Source of the DNA: Mollicutes bacterium
Lineage (GTDB): Bacteria; Bacillota_I; Bacilli_A; Izemoplasmatales; Izemoplasmataceae
Direction of reading: 5' to 3'
DNA length: 5,840 nt
Assembly: GCA_003552275.1 (NCBI GenBank)
Contig: PUKL01000030.1
Location: 1 to 5,840, forward strand
In this document: positions 1 through 4,991 of the stretch, piece by piece
Layout: each line of letters starts with the position of its first letter
How positions within the stretch are numbered: position 1 is the stretch's first letter
The notes under the pieces: model-generated
Told to the model about the DNA's origin: nothing
Seen by the model: the letters and a program-made list of their open reading frames with translations, nothing else
Databases searched by the model: none
Made by a program: the position numbers and the translations under genes

Positions 1-812
1 CGTGTCTTTTCTAGCGACTTGTCGGGATAGATGACGACGAACTCGTCGCCCCCCCAGCGCCCGACGACATCGTTGTCATCGCAGTGTTCTTCCAGAAATC
101 GGGCCGTCTTCACCAAAAAATCGTCTCCCGTCAGATGCCCGGCCGTGTCGTTCACGCTCTTGAAATCGTCGATGTCCATGAGGATGAGGCTGAAGGTCCC
201 CTTGTCGGCAGGAGACTCTTCGATGAGCTTCCCGAGGATCTTGTTGATGCGGTAGCGGTTGGCGACGCCCGTCAGATAGTCGGTGTTGGCGAGCTTGGAG
301 ATGGTCTCCAAGGAACGGTTGAGCTCTTTCGTCTTCTCGTCGACCATGCGTTGGAGGACCTTGTTCCTTTCTTCGAGCTCTTTGATCGGGTAGGCCTCAT
401 CGTCTTCATTCTCCATGCTCGGCAGTGAGAGGTGTTTGTGCTCGATGAGCCACTTGTCGTCCGTTTTGACAAAGGCGAGTGTGTACCGGAGGTTGTTGAA
501 GCGCACAGTCTGATCGTGGATGGTCGTCCAGATGTCGAGCTCACAAGAGAGAAGGCCGACATCCTGCAAAGGGCATGTGACCTTAAGGTCGTTGATCTCG
601 TAGTTAATTCGTTCCGGCGCTTGTTCGATGTCGCGCTTGAACGCCTCGTAGCAGCGCTCGTAGGTGTAGGTGTTCTCGTCGCGCGAAGAACCGAAGCCCG
701 TGATGTGCTTGCCGAAATGGGCGATGGTCTTTTCGAAATCCCTTTTCATGAAATAATCTTCAAGGTACGACAAAAAAGCTTCTTTGATCTCCTTCTCGTA
801 CTCTTTCCGCAT
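1..812 (-). CDS. SnoaL-like domain / GGDEF diguanylate cyclase, 3' end missing
   Basis: Predicted soluble diguanylate cyclase, condensing two GTP into the second messenger cyclic di-GMP. 270 residues are visible and the C-terminus (roughly 70-80 residues) lies beyond the window start. Residues 1-130 have no membrane helix. They resemble the SnoaL/NTF2-like fold: an N-terminal helical part with YFMKRDFEKTIAHF, then beta strands ending in a WLIEHKHLSLP-type strand. Residues about 139-176 form a charged helix or coiled coil (IKELEERNKVLQRMVDEKTK). The GGDEF domain begins at TDYLTGVANR (177-186), followed by the metal/substrate segment DIDDFKSVND (213-222) and GRWGGDEF (251-258). The active-site motif is intact, so the enzyme is probably catalytic. 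The inhibitory RxxD site expected five residues before GGDEF reads DDND, so product feedback is probably absent. The start is ATG at 810-812, with AGGGGAG (819-825) six bases upstream. The GGDEF call is secure; the SnoaL assignment is by pattern and less so. Confidence 0.93.
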   Translation of the reverse strand, partial: MRKEYEKEIKEAFLSYLEDYFMKRDFEKTIAHFGKHITGFGSSRDENTYTYERCYEAFKRDIEQAPERINYEINDLKVTCPLQDVGLLSCELDIWTTIHDQTVRFNNLRYTLAFVKTDDKWLIEHKHLSLPSMENEDDEAYPIKELEERNKVLQRMVDEKTKELNRSLETISKLANTDYLTGVANRYRINKILGKLIEESPADKGTFSLILMDIDDFKSVNDTAGHLTGDDFLVKTARFLEEHCDDNDVVGRWGGDEFVVIYPDKSLEKT

Positions 813-841
813 GATTATCTCCCCTTGTTTCCTGTAGCTAT

Positions 842-870
842 ATCCTATCACATCACCTTCCGCCGAGCAA
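842..870 (-). promoter_or_regulatory. Predicted promoter of the diguanylate cyclase gene
   Basis: On the minus strand, TTGCTC (865-870) and TAGGAT (842-847) are separated by 17 bases. The -10 is preceded by TG plus one base, an extended -10. Transcription would start near 835, giving a leader of about 23 nt containing the ribosome binding site. The rest of 813-989 shows no gene and only a small ATTTC-AG-GAAAT palindrome at 925-936. The hexamers are imperfect, so this is a moderate-confidence prediction. Confidence 0.45.
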
Positions 871-989
871 GAAAGGAAAGAGGAACGGAAGAAGAGACAA
901 CCAAGCCTCTGCAAAAAGTTCATCATTTCAGGAAATAGTCAAGATGATCACCGCACAGACCCCTTGGCGACAAGCCGTGGACAGCGGAT

Positions 990-1041
990 AAAAAAAGCAC
1001 CGACGAACGCAAGTGGTCACATTTGCGACGTCGGTGTTTTT
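990..1041 (-). terminator. Intrinsic terminator of the acetyltransferase gene, possibly bidirectional
   Basis: An outer stem CACCGACG (998-1005) pairs perfectly with CGTCGGTG (1029-1036). After a small asymmetric bulge, an inner stem CGCAA (1008-1012) pairs with TTGCG (1023-1027), closing a 10-nt loop. Reading the minus strand, the hairpin is followed by one C and a run of seven T (990-996), a good rho-independent terminator 22 bases after the acetyltransferase stop. Five T follow the hairpin on the plus strand, so it could also stop rightward transcription. It separates the acetyltransferase from the downstream diguanylate cyclase gene, which has its own promoter. Confidence 0.85.
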
Positions 1042-1062
1042 GTCAAGCCGGATTGAATTCGT

Positions 1063-1587
1063 TCAGAGGTCTTTGCGCAGGATGACGCGTTCGACGCCGT
1101 CATATTTCGTCTTCTTCATGACTTCCCTGTAGCCGAGGGCGAGGAAGTTGTTCAGGCTGTAGGGGTTGTCGGGGGAGACGGTCGCCATGGCGATGGTGTA
1201 GCCCATGATCTTGGCGACGGGCTCGGCGAACTCGATGAGTTTCTGCATGAGGGCGTTGCCGCGATGGTCTTCGGTCACGATGACGCTCTCCATGTGGTTG
1301 ACACGCATGAGGTCCTCTTCGTCGAGGTCGAGATCATAGCCGAGGTTGTCCTCGCTTGTCTCGGGGAAACGGACGATGAGGAAGGCGGCGATGCGTTTCT
1401 TGTGTCCGGCGACGACGATGAACCCCTCTTTTTCGATGTGGTTCTTGATGAAATCGGCATCGTCGGCGACGAAGATGTTCGTGTCGTCGATCTCTTCTTC
1501 CATCTTCTCCATGATGCGATTCACACGTTTCCAGTCGGAATAGCGTGCAAAACGTATGGTATAGGCGTCCCGGTCTAGTCCTTGCAT
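1063..1587 (-). CDS. GNAT family N-acetyltransferase
   Basis: Complete 174-residue cytoplasmic protein of the GCN5-related acetyltransferase superfamily, expected to transfer acetyl from acetyl-CoA to an amine; the substrate cannot be read from sequence. Residues 10-20 (TIRFARYSDWK) form the usual first strand and helix. Motif A lies at about 99-120: strand MESVIVTEDHRG, then the pyrophosphate-binding RGNAL turn (109-113) and helix MQKLIEFAEPVAK. Motif B follows at about 131-155 (TIAMATVSPDNPYSLNNFLALGYREV), with the SPDNPYS..NF..LGY pattern typical of the fold. Residues 76-92 are an acidic insert before motif A (PETSEDNLGYDLDLDEE). The length is normal for a single GNAT domain. The start at 1587 is preceded by GGAG (1593-1596) at five bases, with AAAGG just upstream. 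The gene is monocistronic: it has its own promoter and a terminator directly after it, and is divergent from the flippase gene. Confidence 0.9.
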   Translation of the reverse strand: MQGLDRDAYTIRFARYSDWKRVNRIMEKMEEEIDDTNIFVADDADFIKNHIEKEGFIVVAGHKKRIAAFLIVRFPETSEDNLGYDLDLDEEDLMRVNHMESVIVTEDHRGNALMQKLIEFAEPVAKIMGYTIAMATVSPDNPYSLNNFLALGYREVMKKTKYDGVERVILRKDL

Positions 1588-1610
1588 CAGTGCTCCATCC
1601 TTTCAGGTTT

Positions 1611-1679
1611 CTCATCCGGTTATCGAGAAGAAACAACAAGGGTGGAAAAGTTGTCGGGTTGCAAGCGGATGAGCGCTTG
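1611..1679 (-). promoter_or_regulatory. Structured 5' leader of the acetyltransferase mRNA (candidate)
   Basis: In the predicted leader of about 95 nt, the 5' end can form a perfect hairpin, CAAGCG (1674-1679 on the minus strand) with CGCTTG (1662-1667) around a CTCATC loop. A second small stem pairs the two halves at 1650-1654 and 1633-1637. Minus-strand CTCATCCG (1666-1673) is also perfectly complementary to CGGATGAG (1611-1618), just upstream of the ribosome binding site. That pairing would disrupt the first hairpin and enclose the second stem. It is not a riboswitch class I recognise; regulation is inference. Confidence 0.3.
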
Positions 1680-1688
1680 TTTGAGAAC

Positions 1689-1717
1689 AATGTAACACAT
1701 TATGGGTCGATATGCAA
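1689..1717 (-). promoter_or_regulatory. Predicted promoter of the acetyltransferase gene
   Basis: On the minus strand, TTGCAT (1712-1717) and TACATT (1689-1694) are 17 bases apart, and the -10 carries an upstream TG in the extended -10 position. Transcription would begin near 1682, about 95 nt before the start codon. CATAAT, slightly upstream in the same strand, is an alternative -10 but lacks a good -35. The prediction rests on hexamer matching only. Confidence 0.4.
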
Positions 1718-1762
1718 AAGAAAACGTCTACATGAAGGCGCAGAGGGGATGAAAAGACCTTG

Positions 1763-1792
1763 TTTGACAAACATTCTGTCAAGTTTGCCAAA
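1763..1792. promoter_or_regulatory. Two palindromic TTTGnCAAA boxes, candidate regulator binding sites
   Basis: TTTGACAAA (1763-1771) and TTTGCCAAA (1784-1792) are each a palindrome around one central base, and their centres are 21 bp apart, two helical turns. The first overlaps a further perfect inverted repeat, TTGACA (1764-1769) with TGTCAA (1777-1782). The boxes lie immediately upstream of the predicted rightward promoter, at about -68 and -47 from its likely start. This placement suits an activator. TTGACA here is an unlikely -35 because no -10 follows at proper spacing on either strand. Confidence 0.35.
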
Positions 1793-1798
1793 TCAGGG

Positions 1799-1828
1799 TT
1801 CATGGACCGCTACAAGCCATGTTACAAT
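1799..1828 (+). promoter_or_regulatory. Predicted promoter of the flippase/ABC exporter operon
   Basis: TACAAT (1823-1828) is a good -10 preceded by TGT, an extended -10 element. The best -35, TTCATG (1799-1804) at 18 bases, matches consensus poorly. Transcription would start near 1835 and give a short leader with the ribosome binding site GGGAGGA at 1848-1854. The weak -35 next to the paired boxes upstream suggests possible activator dependence. Confidence 0.5.
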
Positions 1829-1859
1829 GAAAGGGACTATGTCAGCCGGGAGGAATCGT

Positions 1860-3275
1860 ATGCGGACCCTCTTTTTTGCCGGTCGTCCCGCACCGCTGGC
1901 CGGTTTCGCCTTTTTGGCCCGTATCACGGCCACATTCTTGCTCGGCTTCATCCTTCCCAGACTCGTCGGCCTCGAGAGTTTCGGCTATTATCGCGTGTTC
2001 GCCCTGTTTTTGGTCTATGTCGGCCTATCGCATCTCGGCTTCTTCGACGGTGTGCAGGCGTTCATGACGAAAGCGGCGGAACGAATCACCCCCGGAAAGC
2101 CTCTCAGTTGGGCGGCAATCGTCCTTTGCATCGAGATTCTCGTCGCCTTTTTCCTGCTCGCCGTTGCTTTCTTCTTTTTCGAAGGCGGCATGCGGGCGGT
2201 GTTCTTCGCCCTTTCCGCCATGGTCTTTCCCGAGTTGACGGGAAGATATCTCGACAACTTGCAAACAGCGGTCAACAAACAAAATGAAGACACCCCCTAC
2301 CGACTGTTTTTCAACCTCCTCGTCATCGGTATCGTCGCGGCGGTATGGGCTTTTTCTATCGATGACCACCGGCTGTTTCTCGGCATGTTGGTGGCGAGTG
2401 CCTATCTAGTCATGTTCACGCGGCTTTTCGGATATCGCCGTCTCGTCTTCAAGCGGGGGTCCACCTCCGGAGAGTCCGACCCGGGCATCCGGAGGCTTTT
2501 CCAAAAGGGACTTCCCGTTCTTGTCGCCTATTCGCTTCCTTTGCTTTTTGTCGCTTTTTCCATGCACGCCGTCTTCATCCATGGCTCGCTCGAGATGATG
2601 GCGATCCACGGGTTTGCCGCGAACATGCTCGTCTTCGCCGCCGTTTCCGTCGCGACGGCGGCCAAGAGATTGGAACAAGGGACGGAAAGTTTGTTCATGC
2701 GGGCGGAAAAAGCAGGACTCTCCCTTTTCAAAGGGACCGTCACCCTTTTCACTTTGGTCGGCGCGGTCTGTTATTACGCTCTGCTTTGGACCGTGCCGCG
2801 CTATCTTCCCGCCTTCGAACCCTCACTCCCCCTTTGGCGGATCTTTCTCGGTCTCTTGGTCTTCAACTGCACCATCGGCACGGCGCATTTTCTCTATTGC
2901 CGCTTCAAAGAAAAGGAATCCTTCTATATCGCGACAGGGCTTCTCTTCCTTCTCGCCACGAGTCTCGCCGGTGTGCTCGTCATGCGCATATACGCCGACT
3001 TGACCCTTTTGGCCTTGGTCCTCTTTTTCGGGTTCCTCTCATGGTATCTCGTTTTGGAGGTCGCCCTCGCATGGAAGGAGAAGACCCCCTGGCGCAAGAA
3101 CAATCTCTTCGTCTTCGGGGGACTCGTTTTGTACATCATGGTGACGGCCCTTTTCGACCATGTTCTCGCCGCCTTCCTCTACGGAGGGATCATCATCGGT
3201 CTCTATCTCTTCTATTATCGGGAAGAGCTCAAGGACCTGAAGACATACATGGGTTTCTTCAAAGAAAAGAACTAG
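1860..3275 (+). CDS. Flippase-like polytopic membrane protein (MOP/Wzx type)
   Basis: 471-residue inner-membrane protein with about 14 predicted helices: roughly 15-36, 43-63, 84-107, 111-127, 148-166, 172-192, 217-240, 249-268, 288-310, 323-345, 355-375, 380-403, 416-434 and 436-453. The helix count, length and an N-terminal segment GLESFGYYRVFALFLVYVGL followed by HLGFFDGV resemble oligosaccharide flippases of the MOP superfamily (Wzx/RfbX), which move lipid-linked glycans across the membrane. No residue-level motif proves the substrate, so export of a glycan is inference. The start at 1860 is chosen for GGGAGGA (1848-1854) with five-base spacing and because it places the first helix near the N-terminus. 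In-frame ATGs at 1827 and 1839 lack a well-spaced ribosome binding site. It is first in an operon, 50 bases before the ABC ATPase gene. Glycosyltransferases, the usual Wzx neighbours, are not seen in this window. Confidence 0.8.
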   Translation: MRTLFFAGRPAPLAGFAFLARITATFLLGFILPRLVGLESFGYYRVFALFLVYVGLSHLGFFDGVQAFMTKAAERITPGKPLSWAAIVLCIEILVAFFLLAVAFFFFEGGMRAVFFALSAMVFPELTGRYLDNLQTAVNKQNEDTPYRLFFNLLVIGIVAAVWAFSIDDHRLFLGMLVASAYLVMFTRLFGYRRLVFKRGSTSGESDPGIRRLFQKGLPVLVAYSLPLLFVAFSMHAVFIHGSLEMMAIHGFAANMLVFAAVSVATAAKRLEQGTESLFMRAEKAGLSLFKGTVTLFTLVGAVCYYALLWTVPRYLPAFEPSLPLWRIFLGLLVFNCTIGTAHFLYCRFKEKESFYIATGLLFLLATSLAGVLVMRIYADLTLLALVLFFGFLSWYLVLEVALAWKEKTPWRKNNLFVFGGLVLYIMVTALFDHVLAAFLYGGIIIGLYLFYYREELKDLKTYMGFFKEKN

Positions 3276-3299
3276 GCTTCCCGGACGTCTCTAGGAAGC
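3276..3299 (+). other. Small intergenic hairpin between flippase and ABC ATPase genes
   Basis: GCTTCC (3276-3281), starting right after the flippase stop codon, can pair with GGAAGC (3294-3299) across a 12-nt loop. It is followed by AAAA and no T run, so it is not an intrinsic terminator for the operon. It could protect or be a processing point for the upstream message, or be chance. Confidence 0.2.
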
Positions 3300-3325
3300 A
3301 AAATACCAAACCCAGGAGGGGGAAC

Positions 3326-4216
3326 ATGATCAAAGTCGAAGGATTGCATAAATCCTACGGTGACAACCATGTCTTGCGGGGCATCGACCTCGCGCTCGAG
3401 AAGAACGAGATTTTCGGTCTGTTGGGGCCCAACGGGGCCGGAAAGACCACCATGTTGGAAATCATGGAGGGATTGCGCGAAAGAGAAAAAGGACACATCG
3501 ACATCATGGGCAAGACGCCTGATGAAGCCGTGCGAGAAGGGATTCTCGGAGTGCAGCTGCAATCATCGTCCCTGCCCGAGGTGATGACGCCGCTCGACGC
3601 GATGACGTTCTTCTGTCGATGGCGTCAGCTTGAGGTCCGTCTCGACCTTTTGCGCCGGTTCGGTCTGGAAAGGGAGCTGAAAAAGCCCTACAAACATCTC
3701 TCGACCGGGCAAAAACGCCGTCTGCATCTCGCTTTGGCCTTGGCGCACGAGCCGCAGATCCTCTTTCTCGACGAACCGACCGCGGGTCTCGATGTCGAGG
3801 CGAGGGTGGCTTTGCACGAAGATATCAAGAACATGAAGAAGAACGGTCTCACCATGGTGCTCGCCAGCCACGACATGGCCGAAGTGGAAAGCCTTTGCGA
3901 CAGGGTGGGGATTCTCGTACAAGGCCGCATCAAGAAGATCGGCTCGCCCCGGGCGATCGTGGAAGAAGTGGCCGGAGAGACCATCATCCGGGTGAAACTC
4001 GCTTCCCCGCACGAATGGCCCGCATTCTCCCATGTCGAGCCGCACGGCGAGACCCCCGAAGGACATGTCGAATGGAAGGCGGAAGACCCCCTCGAAGGTC
4101 TGCTCGAGCTTCTCGGCCACATCAAGGGGAACGATCTGGCCCTTCTCGACATCACCTTGAAAAAACAGACTCTCGAAGAAAGATTCATCGAGATCGCCAA
4201 GGAGGATGCCCGATGA
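3326..4216 (+). CDS. ABC transporter ATP-binding protein (DrrA-like)
   Basis: 296-residue cytoplasmic ATPase that would power the permease encoded directly downstream. The nucleotide-binding domain is complete: Walker A GPNGAGKT (34-41), Q-loop around Q79 (GVQLQSSSL), signature LSTGQKRR (125-132), Walker B ILFLDEP (145-151), D-loop GLD (154-156) and switch histidine H182 in SHDM. The LSTGQ signature with KRR, and a C-terminal extension of about 80 residues ending in LEERFIEIAKED, are typical of DrrA/CcmA-like exporters paired with ABC-2 permeases. The helical region between Q-loop and signature is rather short (about 45 residues) but lacks no motif. The start is supported by AGGAGGGGG (3314-3322) three bases from ATG; its central GGAGG lies at more normal spacing. 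The stop overlaps the permease start (ATGA), indicating translational coupling. The substrate is unknown; drug, lipid or peptide export are all compatible. Confidence 0.95.
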   Translation: MIKVEGLHKSYGDNHVLRGIDLALEKNEIFGLLGPNGAGKTTMLEIMEGLREREKGHIDIMGKTPDEAVREGILGVQLQSSSLPEVMTPLDAMTFFCRWRQLEVRLDLLRRFGLERELKKPYKHLSTGQKRRLHLALALAHEPQILFLDEPTAGLDVEARVALHEDIKNMKKNGLTMVLASHDMAEVESLCDRVGILVQGRIKKIGSPRAIVEEVAGETIIRVKLASPHEWPAFSHVEPHGETPEGHVEWKAEDPLEGLLELLGHIKGNDLALLDITLKKQTLEERFIEIAKEDAR

Positions 4217-4935
4217 AATCCTGGCTCTACACCATCTATCTGAAGACGAGGCTCGATTGGCGCTCGTCGGAAATCTGGATCACGCACTTCCTCGTCCCCG
4301 TTGTCTTCTTTTTCGTGATGGGTGCCGTTTTCACCGCCGTCATGCCGGAAACCGAAGCGACGCTCATCCCGACCATGGTGATCTTCACCGCGACCATGGG
4401 GGCCCTCATCGGCACGAGCGGGACGCTGCTCGCCTACATCGAGGCGCCCACACGCAAATCGCTCAAGGCATCAGGCATTCCCTTCACCTCCATCCTCCTC
4501 GCCACCTTCGTCGCCGGTGTCGTCAATCTGCTCATCGTCACCTTCTTCATCTTCTTCGTCGCCCCGTTGGCGTTCAACGCCGACTTCCCCCAAAGTCTCG
4601 GCGTCTTCTTCGGAGGATATTTTCTCTTTCTCATCCCGAATCTTCTCATCGGCATCCTCCTTCCGCTTTTGGCCAAAGACGCGAGCCGGCTGACCATCAT
4701 CTCCCAGGCGGTGTTCTTGCCCTCGATGTTGTTGTCGGGCATCATGTTTCCCTTCGAGATGCTGCCCACACCGCTGGCCGTCGTCGGCTATGTCCTCCCC
4801 GCGACCCATGGGATGATGATCATGACCGAAAGTTCTTTCCCGCTCGTCAATGTGTTGGTCCTCATCGGTTTCATCCCGGTCTTGCTCGTTTTGATCGGCT
4901 GGCGGTTGCGTGTCCTCCTGCGGGAGGAAGCTTGA
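4213..4935 (+). CDS. ABC-2 type transporter permease
   Basis: 240-residue inner-membrane permease with six predicted helices: about 22-43, 52-76, 92-119, 126-153, 160-180 and 212-232. A positively charged N-terminal helix precedes the first membrane segment. The RKSLKASGIPFTSIL segment (81-95), leading into the third helix, and SGIMFPFEMLP (175-185) followed by GYVLPATHG match the conserved ABC-2 membrane family pattern. It would form a dimer with two copies of the ATPase encoded upstream and export an unidentified substrate. The start at 4213 overlaps the ATPase stop by four bases (ATGA). Its ribosome binding site AAGGAGG (4199-4205) lies inside the ATPase gene with seven-base spacing. It is the last gene of the operon, followed 11 bases later by a strong terminator. 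About 240 residues is normal for a DrrB-like subunit. Confidence 0.93.
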   Translation: MKSWLYTIYLKTRLDWRSSEIWITHFLVPVVFFFVMGAVFTAVMPETEATLIPTMVIFTATMGALIGTSGTLLAYIEAPTRKSLKASGIPFTSILLATFVAGVVNLLIVTFFIFFVAPLAFNADFPQSLGVFFGGYFLFLIPNLLIGILLPLLAKDASRLTIISQAVFLPSMLLSGIMFPFEMLPTPLAVVGYVLPATHGMMIMTESSFPLVNVLVLIGFIPVLLVLIGWRLRVLLREEA

Positions 4936-4946
4936 CAAACCGGATG

Positions 4947-4986
4947 AAAAAGCCGGAATCCTTTTGACGGATTCCGGCTTTTTTTT
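4947..4986. terminator. Bidirectional intrinsic terminator between convergent genes
   Basis: A perfect 15-bp stem (4947-4961 with 4969-4983) surrounds the 7-nt loop TTTTGAC. The GC-rich part is GCCGGAATCC/GGATTCCGGC. Eight T (4979-4986) follow on the plus strand, giving a strong terminator for the exporter operon. On the minus strand the hairpin ends in five T (complement of 4947-4951) and begins just after the GH3 stop, so it probably terminates that gene too. Confidence 0.93.
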
Positions 4987-4991
4987 GAGCT

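Noticed and set aside
925..936. Small palindrome ATTTC-AG-GAAAT upstream of the diguanylate cyclase promoter
   Set aside because: Only five base pairs per arm and more than 50 bases upstream of the predicted -35; too short to call an operator.
432..938. Plus-strand open frame of 168 residues opposite the diguanylate cyclase gene and its upstream region
   Set aside because: It is antisense to a clear GGDEF gene, crosses that gene's promoter, and its translation shows no recognisable domain.
1545..1859. In-frame extension of the flippase reading frame by 105 residues to an ATG at 1545
   Set aside because: It would overlap the start of the acetyltransferase gene, run through the promoter region, and has no good ribosome binding site. 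The start at 1860 has GGGAGGA and leads directly into the first membrane helix.
3563..4120. Minus-strand open frame of 185 residues opposite the ABC ATPase
   Set aside because: Antisense shadow of a complete ATPase with all motifs; no ribosome binding site or recognisable domain seen.
4932..4940. TTGACAAAC after the permease stop, identical to nine bases at 1764-1772
   Set aside because: It lacks the leading T and palindrome partner, overlaps the stop codon and precedes a terminator; best explained as coincidence.
4206..4967. Plus-strand open frame of 253 residues overlapping the permease
   Set aside because: His/Arg-rich translation without domain features; an out-of-frame shadow of the permease, whose own frame has six clean membrane helices.
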